Made by a program: the position numbers and the translations under genes
In this document: positions 40,684 through 49,960 of the stretch, one piece after another
How the letters are laid out: every line of letters starts with the position of its first letter
How positions within the stretch are numbered: the stretch's first letter is position 1
The notes under the pieces: generated by a model
What the model saw: only the letters and a program-made list of their open reading frames with translations
What the model was told of the DNA's origin: nothing
Databases searched by the model: none
Source of the DNA: Acidimicrobiia bacterium
GTDB lineage: Bacteria; Actinomycetota; Acidimicrobiia; Acidimicrobiales; Bin134
Direction of reading: 5' to 3'
Length of the DNA: 64,000 nt
Assembly (NCBI GenBank): GCA_022819825.1
Contig: JAJEGM010000032.1
Span: 62,001-126,000 of the forward strand

Positions 40684-42154
40684 CCCCGAGGGCTTCAGCG
40701 AGAGACGGGACTTGAAGTTGAGAGAACAGCCCAACATCGTCCTGATCAATTGCGACGATCTCGGTTACGGCGACCTTGGTTGCTATGGGTCCACGGCGCA
40801 CGACACCCCGGCGCTCGATCGCATGGCCGCGGAGGGGGTGCTGCTCACCGACTTCTACATGGCGTCGCCGGTGTGCTCGCCATCGCGGGGGGCAATGCTC
40901 ACCGGCTGCTACCCGGCCCGCATCGGCTTCGACTCTTTTGACGGCCTGCGCGTGCTCTTCCCGGGGATGGGGATTGGCCTCCATCCCGACGAGATCACCA
41001 TCGCCCGCCTCCTGAACGACGCGGGTTACGCCACTGCGATGGTCGGCAAGTGGCATTGCGGCGACCAGCCCGAGTTCTTGCCCACTCGTCACGGTTTCGA
41101 CCAGTGGCTGGGGCTTCCCTACAGCAACGACATGGGCATCCAACCCGACCTGTATACCCCCGAAGAGCGAGACGAGCTGAGCGAGAAGCTGGGATTCGAG
41201 CTGCCCGAACCGCTTCGGATTCCCCTGCCGCTGATGCTCGACGAGGCGGTCATCGAGGCCCAGCCCGACCAGGCCACCCTCACCTCGCGGTATCTCCAGG
41301 AGTCCATCCGGTTCATGCGCGATAACCGAGATCGGCCGTTATTCCTGTACTTCGCCCACATGTACGTACACCTGCCGATATACGTCCAAGAACGATTCGC
41401 CGCCATCTCGCGCAACGGCCCGTACGGGGCCGCCGTCGCGTGCATCGACTGGGCCGCCGATGTCCTCTTGCACGAGCTCGCCGAGCTCGGCCTCGACGAC
41501 GACACCATCGTGATCTTCACCAGCGACAATGGTGCGCTCGCTCGCCCCGGCGAAGGCTCCAACGCCCCGCTGCGGGCCAACAAGGGCACTACGTGGGAGG
41601 GCGGCCAGCGAGTGCCGTGCATCGTGCGGGGACCCAGCCGAATCGCCGCGGGCATCGAGTGCTCGGCGATGGCCACCGCGATGGACCTCTACACCACCAT
41701 CGCCAGTTGGTGCGGAGTCGACGTGCCGGACGACCGGATCATCGACGGGCGCGACATCAGCGATGTGCTCGAGGGTAAAACCTCCGAGTCCCCGCACGAG
41801 GCCTTCTACTACTACTCCGGTTCGAACCTGGAGGCGGTGCGATCGGGCAACTGGAAGCTCCACGTCTACAAGTCGGGGCACTACGGGAGCGAGGGCGCCC
41901 CCACCGAAGAGCTCTACGACCTCGACGCCGACATCGGCGAGACGACCGATGTCGCCGCCGACCATCCCGACGTGGTGGCTCGCCTGCGCCAATTGATCGA
42001 TCTGGCCCGCCACGACCTCGGCGACGCGGTCACCGGCGTCGAGGGTGCCCGCTGTCGGCCGGCCGGCCGAGTACACGACCCCGTAACCCTCACCACCTTC
42101 GATCCCAGCCACCCCTACTACATGGCCGAATACGACCTGGCCGACCGAGGCTGA
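40676..42154 (+). CDS. Type I (formylglycine) sulfatase
   Basis: A 492-residue sulfatase, which hydrolyses sulfate esters using a formylglycine made from Cys. The active-site motif is C67-S-P-S-R71 (VCSPSRGAMLTG), with metal ligands D27-D28 in INCDDLGYGD and the later TSDNGA segment; GKWHCG and GGQRVPCIVRGP are also family marks. No signal peptide is visible, so cytosolic. The ATG at 40676 overlaps the GH3 stop by eight bases and has no strong ribosome site; a TTG about 36 bases further on is possible. Activity needs a formylglycine-generating enzyme, not seen here. Likely acts with GH3 on a sulfated saccharide or sterol glycoside. Confidence 0.9.
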   Translation: MSNPEGFSERRDLKLREQPNIVLINCDDLGYGDLGCYGSTAHDTPALDRMAAEGVLLTDFYMASPVCSPSRGAMLTGCYPARIGFDSFDGLRVLFPGMGIGLHPDEITIARLLNDAGYATAMVGKWHCGDQPEFLPTRHGFDQWLGLPYSNDMGIQPDLYTPEERDELSEKLGFELPEPLRIPLPLMLDEAVIEAQPDQATLTSRYLQESIRFMRDNRDRPLFLYFAHMYVHLPIYVQERFAAISRNGPYGAAVACIDWAADVLLHELAELGLDDDTIVIFTSDNGALARPGEGSNAPLRANKGTTWEGGQRVPCIVRGPSRIAAGIECSAMATAMDLYTTIASWCGVDVPDDRIIDGRDISDVLEGKTSESPHEAFYYYSGSNLEAVRSGNWKLHVYKSGHYGSEGAPTEELYDLDADIGETTDVAADHPDVVARLRQLIDLARHDLGDAVTGVEGARCRPAGRVHDPVTLTTFDPSHPYYMAEYDLADRG

Positions 42155-42163
42155 GGGCGACAA

Positions 42164-43258
42164 CTAGGGCGCGGTCGACACCACCGAGTCTTCGAAGCCG
42201 AACACGCGTGCCGCATTGCCTCCCAGAACCTGGGCTGCGCTTTCGGAGTCGACACTGGCGAACTGGTCGGAAATCAATGCCCGGGAATCGGGATAGGTGC
42301 TCTCGGGGTGCGGATAGTCGTTGCCCCACATCAAGGGTTCGGGGCCGGTGAGGGCGAGATTGTTGAGGGCGACGGGGTCGCTCTGGAAGGTGGCGTGGAT
42401 CTGGTTTCGGATGTAGTGGCTTGGGAGCTCGGCAAGCTTGGGCTTCGCCCACCCCGCGTGGTCTCGGTAGTACTCGTCGAGGGTGTGCATTGTCCAGCCG
42501 ATCCAGCCGCCGTTCACCTCCACCATGACGACGTGCAGGTTGGGGTGGCGTTCGAGCACCCCTGAGCACGACAGGAGCGCAGCGGCTCGGGGACCCATGC
42601 TCTGTGTGGCCAAGAGGTTCGCGGTTGAGGACCCCCAGCCGCGGTACATGACCATGTCGTGGCCGCTGCCTTGGTGCATGGCGACTGGAAGCCCGATCTC
42701 ATCTAGGGAGTCCCAGAGCTTCTCCCATTGGGGCATGTTCCATTCCGGGGTTCCCACCAGGGGCAACATGATCGACCCGAATCCCTGGGCCACCGCCCGT
42801 TGGGCATCCTCGATGCAGTGGTCAACGTCCCAGATCGACATCATTGCGGCGCACTTCACCCGGGGCGACGTCCCGACCAAACGCTCGGCAATCCAGTCGT
42901 TGTATATGTGGCAGCAGCGCCGACCGAGGTCGCCATCGCCGAGTCGCCAGATGTACAGCCCGATTGTGGGGTAGATGACCTCACCGCGTATGCCGTCGGT
43001 GCGCATCATCTCTAGCCGATGCTCGATTGTGGCCATGGACCAGCGCCGGTCCTCCTGCTCTTCGGCTGCGGCGGGATTCATGTTCCACCCGAGGTCGCTC
43101 CCGTCCAGCACCAGGGTGTACCCGCCGTGTTCGTCGAGCTCGATTCGTCGGGGGGCGCGATCGCGGAATCCTTCGGGCAGCCGGTCATACCAGAGGTCGT
43201 GGGGCTCGTCGACGTGGCAATCAGCCGATACGAGAGGCGGAATCTCGCTGAGACTCAT
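42164..43258 (-). CDS. Amidohydrolase-2 (metal-dependent TIM-barrel) family protein
   Basis: A 364-residue protein of the ACMSD/amidohydrolase-2 family, which includes decarboxylases and hydrolases. Metal-site elements are SADCHVDEP near the start, HQGSGHD in the middle and the C-terminal WGNDYPHPEST. The ATG at 43258 follows AGGAG by six bases. It diverges from the fused acyl-CoA dehydrogenase over 119 bp and converges with the sulfatase ten bases away. Homologues often sit in steroid or aromatic acid clusters, but the reaction is unassigned. It differs clearly from the second amidohydrolase at 58828. Confidence 0.85.
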   Translation of the reverse strand: MSLSEIPPLVSADCHVDEPHDLWYDRLPEGFRDRAPRRIELDEHGGYTLVLDGSDLGWNMNPAAAEEQEDRRWSMATIEHRLEMMRTDGIRGEVIYPTIGLYIWRLGDGDLGRRCCHIYNDWIAERLVGTSPRVKCAAMMSIWDVDHCIEDAQRAVAQGFGSIMLPLVGTPEWNMPQWEKLWDSLDEIGLPVAMHQGSGHDMVMYRGWGSSTANLLATQSMGPRAAALLSCSGVLERHPNLHVVMVEVNGGWIGWTMHTLDEYYRDHAGWAKPKLAELPSHYIRNQIHATFQSDPVALNNLALTGPEPLMWGNDYPHPESTYPDSRALISDQFASVDSESAAQVLGGNAARVFGFEDSVVSTAP

Positions 43259-43377
43259 CAGCACTCCTAAGGTCATGGGGCACTCGGGCCGCCCTTCGGC
43301 TCGCAGGCCTGTCGAACATGCAACCCAGACAATAGGACAGCTACCGTTGAATTGTACATACTGAGGAAGAGTGAAGG
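43259..43377. promoter_or_regulatory. Divergent promoter region of the catabolic cluster
   Basis: The 119-bp gap between the amidohydrolase and the fused dehydrogenase holds an AT-richer stretch near its right end with TTGAATTGTACATACT (43347-43362 approximately) about 20 bases before the ATG. It must contain promoters for both directions. I find no match to the known KstR or KstR2 steroid-regulator palindromes. Confidence 0.35.
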
Positions 43378-45594
43378 ATGCGACTCGGACTTGAGAACGA
43401 CCAGCAGCTCCTCGTAGACAGCTTCGACGAGTTCTTCGCCCGCGAGTCCAGCCCCGACCGGGTGCGCGCCGCTGAAGCCGCCGGATTCGATTCCGGGCTG
43501 TGGAGCGCGCTGGCAGCGACAGGCGCCCTGTCACTGCGCGTTCCCCCCCACCTGGGCGGTGGCGGTGCCTCGCTGTTCGACACCTGCATCGTTCTCGAGC
43601 GGGCTGGCCGCCACCTCGCGACCGGTCCAGTTGCGGGCGCAATCGTCGCCGGCAGCCTTCTGGCCGCTTCCGGTGGGGGCGACTACCTCAATGCCGCGGT
43701 CGATGGCTGTTCTGTAGTCACGTTCGTGCCGGCCCAGCTCGACGCTGACGCTTCAAGGGTGCTTGTCGAAGGCGGGGCCCATGCCGACGCGGTGATTCTC
43801 TGGCGAGGCGACCACCTGGTTCTTGTCGCTCGCCCCGAAGTGATCGAACCTGTCAGCGACCTCGGTGCCGCCGGATTCGCGTGGTGGCCGACGGAAAGCG
43901 GCACAGCGCTCGCCACCGGACCGGAGGCCGGCCGGCTAGCGGCCGCGGGGGTTGCCGAGTGGCGCATCCTCACCGCGGCGGCGCTGGTAGGGCTAGCCAA
44001 GCGATCACTCGAACTCGCCGCCGAGTATGCGTCACACAGGATCCAGTTCGACCGAGTCATCGCAACCTTTCAGGGGATCGCCCATCCCCTCGCCGACGCG
44101 GCCACCGAAATCGAGGGGGCGCGGCTGCTGGTGTGGGACGCAATCTGGCGCGCGGGACAGGGCCAACCCGATGCCGCCGCGACTTTCTCGATGGCCTTCG
44201 CTTGGGCTGCGGAAGCCGCAACCCGGGCCACGGGAACTGCCTTGCACACGTTCGGCGGCTACGGCCTCGCCCTCGAATACGACGTGCAACTTCACCAGCG
44301 CCGGGCCAAGGCATGGTCCGCCGTAGCCGGTGATCCGCGGTCGGCCTTGCTCGAGGTCGCCGACGGGCTGTGGGGTGAGTCTCTTACATCGCTGCCCGAG
44401 GTCGGCGATGTTCCCATCGATTTCGGCCTCGGCGAAGAGGCCGAAGCATTCCGGCAGCAGGTTAGGAAGTTCCTAGCCGATCACCCTCCCGCTTCCTACG
44501 GTTGCGACATCCGGGGGGGCTGGGACGGCCACAGCGTTGAGTTCCATCGGGCGCTTGCCTCCTCCGGCATGGCATTTGCGAATTGGCCCCCCAAGTACGG
44601 CGGTCTCCAGAAAGGACCGTACGAGATGACCGCAATGCTCCAAGAGCTCTACAGCAGCGGGGTTTCCCTCCACCCGATCGCCAACGCTCAAATGGTGGGC
44701 CAAACAATTTTGCGCTTCGCACAGCCGGAACTGCTCGACGAGGTCATGCCCAAGCTGTGTCGTGGTGAGGTCATCACCTGCCTCGGCTACACCGAACCGG
44801 AATCAGGATCAGACGTTGCGGCAGCCAAGACCCGAGCGGTCCGTGACGGCGACGAGTGGGTGATCGACGGCCAGAAGATGTTCACCAGCGGGGCGGACAT
44901 CTGCCAATACGTCTTCCTGCTCACCCGCACCGATCCGGATGCGGCCAAGCACAAGGGGCTCACCATGTTCCTCGTACCCCTGAACAGCGAGGGCATCGAA
45001 ATCCACCCCATCCACACCCTCAGCGGGGAGAAGACCAATGCCGTTTTCTACACCGGCGTTCGAGTGCCCGACCGCTACCGCATCGGCGAAGTGAACGGCG
45101 GTATGGGCGTGATCGGGTACGCACTCGAGATCGAACATGGCGGGGGCGGTGTGGGTCTCTTTGCCCGAGCCCATGCCGATGCCCTCGACGCCGCCGTCGA
45201 GTGGGCCCGAACGAATATGTCCAACGGAGAGCCAACCCTGTCCGATCCCGTCGTTCGCACCCGTCTCGCCCGGGTGGCGACTCGGGCCCGCATCTCGGCC
45301 CTGTTCAACCTGCAATCTCTGTGGCGGGGGGCCGAGGGGCGGCCCAACCGCGGGGAAGGCCCCATGTCGAAGCTCTTCAGCGCCGAGGCCTACATTGAGG
45401 ACTCGAGCGACCTCGTGGACCTAGCGGCACCCGTGTCGCTGGTGAGCGCCGGTTCGGCCGGGGCCCTGTCCGACGGTGAGCTTGAGTTCGGGTACCGGCT
45501 TTCGGCAGCAACGAGCATCTACGGCGGCTCGAGCGAGATCATGCGCAGTATCATCGCCGAGGCCGTCCTCGGAATGCCCCGCAGCCGCAACTGA
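43378..45594 (+). CDS. Two-domain fused acyl-CoA dehydrogenase (FadE34-like)
   Basis: A 738-residue protein made of two acyl-CoA dehydrogenase units. Residues 1 to about 335 are a shortened, more diverged unit (HLGGGGASLFDTCIVLERAGRHL and TFGGYGLALEYDVQLHQRR). From about 350 to the end is a canonical unit with the FAD/substrate segment CLGYTEPESGSD (about 467-478) and ATSIYGGSSEIMRSIIAEAVLG. Fused alpha/beta units like this are seen in actinobacterial steroid side-chain dehydrogenases (FadE34/ChsE3). It introduces a double bond next to the CoA ester. It starts the long rightward operon; the ligase begins one base after its stop. Confidence 0.9.
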   Translation: MRLGLENDQQLLVDSFDEFFARESSPDRVRAAEAAGFDSGLWSALAATGALSLRVPPHLGGGGASLFDTCIVLERAGRHLATGPVAGAIVAGSLLAASGGGDYLNAAVDGCSVVTFVPAQLDADASRVLVEGGAHADAVILWRGDHLVLVARPEVIEPVSDLGAAGFAWWPTESGTALATGPEAGRLAAAGVAEWRILTAAALVGLAKRSLELAAEYASHRIQFDRVIATFQGIAHPLADAATEIEGARLLVWDAIWRAGQGQPDAAATFSMAFAWAAEAATRATGTALHTFGGYGLALEYDVQLHQRRAKAWSAVAGDPRSALLEVADGLWGESLTSLPEVGDVPIDFGLGEEAEAFRQQVRKFLADHPPASYGCDIRGGWDGHSVEFHRALASSGMAFANWPPKYGGLQKGPYEMTAMLQELYSSGVSLHPIANAQMVGQTILRFAQPELLDEVMPKLCRGEVITCLGYTEPESGSDVAAAKTRAVRDGDEWVIDGQKMFTSGADICQYVFLLTRTDPDAAKHKGLTMFLVPLNSEGIEIHPIHTLSGEKTNAVFYTGVRVPDRYRIGEVNGGMGVIGYALEIEHGGGGVGLFARAHADALDAAVEWARTNMSNGEPTLSDPVVRTRLARVATRARISALFNLQSLWRGAEGRPNRGEGPMSKLFSAEAYIEDSSDLVDLAAPVSLVSAGSAGALSDGELEFGYRLSAATSIYGGSSEIMRSIIAEAVLGMPRSRN

Positions 45595-45595
45595 C

Positions 45596-47230
45596 ATGAG
45601 CGATCTCGCCGACCGAGTTCGCACGACGGCACCCGACCTGGCAGCGCGCTACCGAGCCGATGGGCACTGGGACGACGGCACTCTCGGCGCGCTCGTGGCC
45701 CAGCGGGTGGCCGCCCACCCCCGCCTTCCCGTGCGGATCTGGTCGGACGACCGCCCCCACTACAGCGATGCCCGCACCCTCTTCGACCAGGCCCAACGCT
45801 TGGCCGGCGCCCTGCGTTCCAACGGGATCCGACCCGGCGACGTGGTGGCCTACCAACTCCCCAACTGGGCCGAGACGCTCACCACGCTCTGGGGTGGTGC
45901 TCTCGCAGGCGTCGTCCTTGTGCCTATCGTGCACTTCTACGGCCCCAACGAAGTTGGTTTCATCCTCCGCCAGTCGGAGGCTCGGGCGATAATCACCGTC
46001 GACCGGTGGGGCGGCACCGACCAGCTAGAAAACCTCGAGGCGTTGCGCTCTGAACTCGCCTCCCTAGAGCTGGTTGCGGTGGTGCTGGCTAGCGGATCGA
46101 AACCGCTCCCGCAGCACTCGACCCCATGGTCTTCCTTGCTGGAGGCCGATCCCATGAAGGTGCCGGAGATGGTCGAGCCCGACCACCCGGCTGTGATCGC
46201 CTACACCTCCGGCACCACGGCCGACCCCAAGGGCGTGATGCACTCGCACCGCACCCTGTTGGCCGAGCTCCGCCAGCAATCGGGCACCTCATTCTCCCGC
46301 GACCGCCCGATGCTCAACTCATCGCCTCTGGCCCACATGGCTGGCATGCTCGGCGGTGCCCTCCAACCCCTATTCCGCGGCGAGGAAATCCACCTGATCG
46401 ACCGCTGGGACCCCACCCGCGTGCTTGACATCGTTGAACGGGAGCGGATCCGTCCCGGCGGCGGCCCACCGATTTATCTCACCAGCCTGCTCGACCACCC
46501 CCGGTTCAGGGCAGCCCACCGCGAGTTGATGACGATCTTCGGCATGGGCGGCGCCCCCATCCCTAGCGCCGTGGCGGAGCGCGCCGAGGCCGAAGGCATC
46601 CGGCCGTGGCCGATCTACGGCTCAACCGAACACCCGACGATCACCCAGGCCGCTCCCGACGACCCTCCTGATGTGCGTATCCACACCTGCGGTCGACCCC
46701 GGCCCGGAGTCGAGGTCAGGTTGATCGACGATGAAGGCGGCGCGGTCGCACCTGGGGAGCCGGGCGAGATCCTCAGCCGGGGTCCGGACTTGTTCTGCGG
46801 CTACACCGATCCGGCTCTGACCGCCCGGGCGGTGGATGCCGAGGGGTGGTACCACACTGGTGACGTTGGCATGCTCGACGAGCGGGGCAACCTCTCGATC
46901 ACTGATCGCCTAGGCGACCTCATAATCCGGGGCGGTCGTAACATCAGCGGGGTCGAGATCGAGACCCATGTGCTGCGACATCCGTCGGTTGCTGAGGCGG
47001 CGGTTATCGCCGCTCCCCACCCGACTCTTGGTGAGACGGCGTGTGCGGTGCTGCGCCTTCGCAATAGCGCGGCTCAACCCACGATCGCAGAGATCCAGCG
47101 CCAGCTGGATGCTCTCGGCGTCCCCAAGCAGAAGTGGCCGGAGTCAATTCGGATTGTCGACGACTTTCCCCGCACGCCAACCGGCAAGATCCGCAAGCAT
47201 GTGCTGCGCGCAGACCTGGGCGGCCCTTAG
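45596..47230 (+). CDS. Acyl-CoA synthetase (AMP-forming), FadD type
   Basis: A 544-residue adenylate-forming ligase activating a carboxylic acid to its CoA ester. ATP motif is AYTSGTTADPKGVMHSH, adenine region YGSTEHP, hinge GWYHTGDVG then ITDRLGDLIIRGGRNISGVEIE, and catalytic Lys in PRTPTGKIRKHVL. Its ATG is directly after the upstream stop, so it is part of the dehydrogenase operon. The substrate could be a sterol or terpenoid side-chain acid. The FadD17/FadD19-like reading is inferred from context and motif. Confidence 0.9.
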   Translation: MSDLADRVRTTAPDLAARYRADGHWDDGTLGALVAQRVAAHPRLPVRIWSDDRPHYSDARTLFDQAQRLAGALRSNGIRPGDVVAYQLPNWAETLTTLWGGALAGVVLVPIVHFYGPNEVGFILRQSEARAIITVDRWGGTDQLENLEALRSELASLELVAVVLASGSKPLPQHSTPWSSLLEADPMKVPEMVEPDHPAVIAYTSGTTADPKGVMHSHRTLLAELRQQSGTSFSRDRPMLNSSPLAHMAGMLGGALQPLFRGEEIHLIDRWDPTRVLDIVERERIRPGGGPPIYLTSLLDHPRFRAAHRELMTIFGMGGAPIPSAVAERAEAEGIRPWPIYGSTEHPTITQAAPDDPPDVRIHTCGRPRPGVEVRLIDDEGGAVAPGEPGEILSRGPDLFCGYTDPALTARAVDAEGWYHTGDVGMLDERGNLSITDRLGDLIIRGGRNISGVEIETHVLRHPSVAEAAVIAAPHPTLGETACAVLRLRNSAAQPTIAEIQRQLDALGVPKQKWPESIRIVDDFPRTPTGKIRKHVLRADLGGP

Positions 47231-47274
47231 GCCATGGGTGCCGTCATCGGTACGATCGAATGACCGGAGGAACA

Positions 47275-48129
47275 ATGGAGAAGCACCAACTCGAGGACGT
47301 GGTCTACGAGAAGGATGGGGGGATCGCCCGGATCATCCTCGACAATTCCGACCAATCCAACATGCAGACCGAGGCCATGGTCTGGAGCGTGGACGAGTGT
47401 CTCGACGACGCCCAGTACGACTACGACATCAAGGTCGTCATCATCAAGGCCAACGGCGACGGGTTCTGCTCGGGCCACGACCCGAGTGGGAAGTACCCGT
47501 CGTTCATAGAGGAGCGCGAATCCGGGGGTGGCACCTGGCGGGGGCCGGCGCGGCTCTTCTTGTGGCCGGTGCTCAAGCTATGGGAGTTCCCAAAGCCCAC
47601 GATCGCCCAGGTACACGGCTATTGCATCGGTGGCGGCACCACGTGGGGCCTGCTTCCCGACATCACGATCTGCGCCGACGATGCCTGGTTCCAAATGCCC
47701 ATGGTTCAGAGCTTTGGGCTCCCCGGACTCGAGACCTCATTCGAGCCGTGGGTTTACATGAACTACAAGAGAGCCGCCGAGTACCTGTTCACCGCCAAGC
47801 GGGTCGAAGCCGCGGAGGCGCTCGATCACGGGCTCGTAAACCGGGTGGTGCCCCGCGACGAACTGGAGGTCACGGTGGAGGAGATGGCCGCGACAATTGC
47901 CCGGGCACCAACCATCACCCTCCAGGCGGCCAAGATGAACCTCACTCGGGCGTGGGAGACGATGGGCTTTCGCACCCACCAGCAATCGAGTAACGATCTC
48001 CAAGCAGTGGTGAGCCATAACCCGGAGTTCCGAGCGTTCATCGCCGAGCTCATCAAGAAGGTCCCCTTAGAGCGCATGGGTGAGAAGCGCCGTGACGCAA
48101 CGACCGAAGATAAGCCATCTAGGCAGTGA
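47275..48129 (+). CDS. Enoyl-CoA hydratase/isomerase family protein
   Basis: A 284-residue crotonase-fold protein. Oxyanion-hole segments are ANGDGFCSGHDPSG and VHGYCIGGGTTWGLLPDITICADD. CGGAGG is well placed before the ATG. The frame continues upstream into the ligase gene but that part is not used. In the operon it follows the ligase and precedes a P450, which fits beta-oxidation of an activated acid. Its tail (MGEKRRDATTEDKPSRQ) is charged and probably disordered. Confidence 0.9.
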   Translation: MEKHQLEDVVYEKDGGIARIILDNSDQSNMQTEAMVWSVDECLDDAQYDYDIKVVIIKANGDGFCSGHDPSGKYPSFIEERESGGGTWRGPARLFLWPVLKLWEFPKPTIAQVHGYCIGGGTTWGLLPDITICADDAWFQMPMVQSFGLPGLETSFEPWVYMNYKRAAEYLFTAKRVEAAEALDHGLVNRVVPRDELEVTVEEMAATIARAPTITLQAAKMNLTRAWETMGFRTHQQSSNDLQAVVSHNPEFRAFIAELIKKVPLERMGEKRRDATTEDKPSRQ

Positions 48130-48151
48130 CCAGCACCAAGGAGTCTGCGCC

Positions 48152-49381
48152 ATGCCCTCAGCCGTCGTTACGACCGATACCGAGGTGTTCACTTCGTCGG
48201 CGGCATATGCCGATGTGGAGGGGTGGCACGAGACCGTGACCCCGTTGCGGCGGGCGGCGCCGTTGGTGCGGCTGGAGGGAACGGGGATCGAGCCGGTCTG
48301 GGCCGTGCTTCGCCACGCCGAGGTGCTTGAAATCGAACGCCAAAACGAGCTCTTCACTAATTCACCCGCGTGCTCCGTCAGCCAGGCCCGCGGGGTGCTT
48401 TCCCCCGGTTACCAACAGCCATTGATGAAGACGCTCGTAGAAATGGACGGCGAGGAGCACCAGGCCCACCGGTTGGTGGTCAATCAGTGGTTCCTTCCCG
48501 GAAGCATCCGCCGCCTCGACGCCGCGATCACAGCGCGGGCCGAGGATGCGATCGCCGACATGCGCCGACTCGGCGACTCGTGCGACTTCGCCCAAGACAT
48601 CGCCCTGCGCTACCCGCTCCGCGTCATCATGTCGCTCTTCGGCGTCCCCGACGACGACTACGACACCATGCTGCGACTCACCCAAGCACTCATGGAGGCC
48701 CATGACCCCGACTCGGCGGGATTGGGCCCCGAGACGATGATCGAGTTCTACGAGTACTTCCGGGTCTTGGCCGAGAACCGCAGAGCCGAGCCGCGCGACG
48801 ATTTGGCGAGCCTTATCGCCAACGCCGAAATCAACGGTGAACCAGTAGGCGACCTCGGTGCCTTCGGCCTCTACCTCATCGTTGCCACCGCGGGCCACGA
48901 CACCACCAGCGGTGCGGTGGCCGGAGGGATGGAGGCGCTGATCAACCACCCTGAGCAACTCGAGGCGCTGCGGAGCGATCCCGACCTCTTCGCCAACGCG
49001 GCGGAGGAGATCATTCGCTGGGTGAGCCCGGTGAAGCACTTCCTGCGGACCGCTCAGAACGACTATGAGCTTGGGGGAGTGCAGATCCAGGGGGGCGACC
49101 GCGTCCTCCTCTCATACCCGTCGGCCAACCGAGACGAGCTCATGTTCGACGATCCCATGGCATTCGACGTCGCACGCCCCAACGCCGATCGGCATGTCGC
49201 ATTCGGCTTTGGGCGCCACCATTGCCTCGGCGCGCACTTGGCCCGGCTCGAGGTTGCGAAATTCTTCGAGCTGTTGATCCCCCGACTCCAAAGCGTGGAG
49301 GCCACCGGGCCCTGCCAAAACTTGAAGTCAAGCATGGTGAGCGGTCCCATCAGCCTCCCGATCACCTACCAGATGCGCTGA
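48152..49381 (+). CDS. Cytochrome P450 (CYP125/CYP124/CYP142-like group)
   Basis: A complete 409-residue P450. I-helix AGHDTT (247-252), K-helix E286-x-x-R289 and heme loop FGFGRHHCLGAHLAR with Cys358 are all canonical. AAGGAG precedes the ATG. P450s of actinobacterial steroid clusters oxidise the terminal side-chain carbon so that it can be CoA-activated; the place between a hydratase and a SnoaL gene in this operon suggests such a role. Substrate not determinable. It is unlike the P450 at the left edge, which has Gln in the I-helix. Confidence 0.9.
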   Translation: MPSAVVTTDTEVFTSSAAYADVEGWHETVTPLRRAAPLVRLEGTGIEPVWAVLRHAEVLEIERQNELFTNSPACSVSQARGVLSPGYQQPLMKTLVEMDGEEHQAHRLVVNQWFLPGSIRRLDAAITARAEDAIADMRRLGDSCDFAQDIALRYPLRVIMSLFGVPDDDYDTMLRLTQALMEAHDPDSAGLGPETMIEFYEYFRVLAENRRAEPRDDLASLIANAEINGEPVGDLGAFGLYLIVATAGHDTTSGAVAGGMEALINHPEQLEALRSDPDLFANAAEEIIRWVSPVKHFLRTAQNDYELGGVQIQGGDRVLLSYPSANRDELMFDDPMAFDVARPNADRHVAFGFGRHHCLGAHLARLEVAKFFELLIPRLQSVEATGPCQNLKSSMVSGPISLPITYQMR

Positions 49382-49405
49382 GTCCGCCACCGATAGGAGT
49401 ACCGC

Positions 49406-49927
49406 ATGAGCGATGCCAGCGAGGAACGACTCGACGCACTTGAAGCCCGCCTCACCCGGGCCGAGGATGAGCTTGCGGTGCATCGGCTGATCGTCCGCTA
49501 CGGGCTGGCCGTCGACGCCGGGGAGGCCGACGCGGCCATGGAACTGTTCACCGACGACACGGTGTACGAAGTGGCCGCGGTGGGCACCGGTATGGACGGC
49601 GACACGGATCGAACCTTTGTGATGAAGGGGCGGGACGCCGTGGGACAGATGGTGCGCTCTGATGTCCACCAGGGGTTGTTGCCCAACGCCGCGCACACGC
49701 CAGGGCCAGTGGTGGTTGAAGTCGACGGCGACCGGGCCCGGGCCACCGGCTACACCCGCATCTATCACCGCCGAGGCGAAGACGACTTCATCCTCTTCCG
49801 CCTGGCGGTGAACCACTACGAGTGCGTGAAACTCGACGGAAATTGGCTGATCGACCGCCGGCGCAGCGATGTGCTGGGATCGGCAACAGTCCAAGACCTC
49901 ATGCGGCTCGGCCTGGCGAAACCATGA
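49406..49927 (+). CDS. SnoaL-like (NTF2-fold) protein
   Basis: A 173-residue NTF2-fold protein; the long N-terminal helix ERLDALEARLTRAEDELAVHRLIVRYGLAVDAGEADAAMELFTDD is typical. It resembles proteins found beside Rieske oxygenases as small beta-like subunits, and the next gene is a Rieske alpha subunit, so it could be the oxygenase beta subunit or an independent isomerase/dehydratase. GATAGGAG precedes the ATG. Confidence 0.85.
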   Translation: MSDASEERLDALEARLTRAEDELAVHRLIVRYGLAVDAGEADAAMELFTDDTVYEVAAVGTGMDGDTDRTFVMKGRDAVGQMVRSDVHQGLLPNAAHTPGPVVVEVDGDRARATGYTRIYHRRGEDDFILFRLAVNHYECVKLDGNWLIDRRRSDVLGSATVQDLMRLGLAKP

Positions 49928-49960
49928 TGAGCGCAGTGTCGCCTGTGGGAGGATGATCCG

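Noticed and set aside
43259-43377. KstR-type steroid operator
   Set aside because: No match to the TNNAACNNGTTNNA form could be found, so steroid regulation is not claimed.
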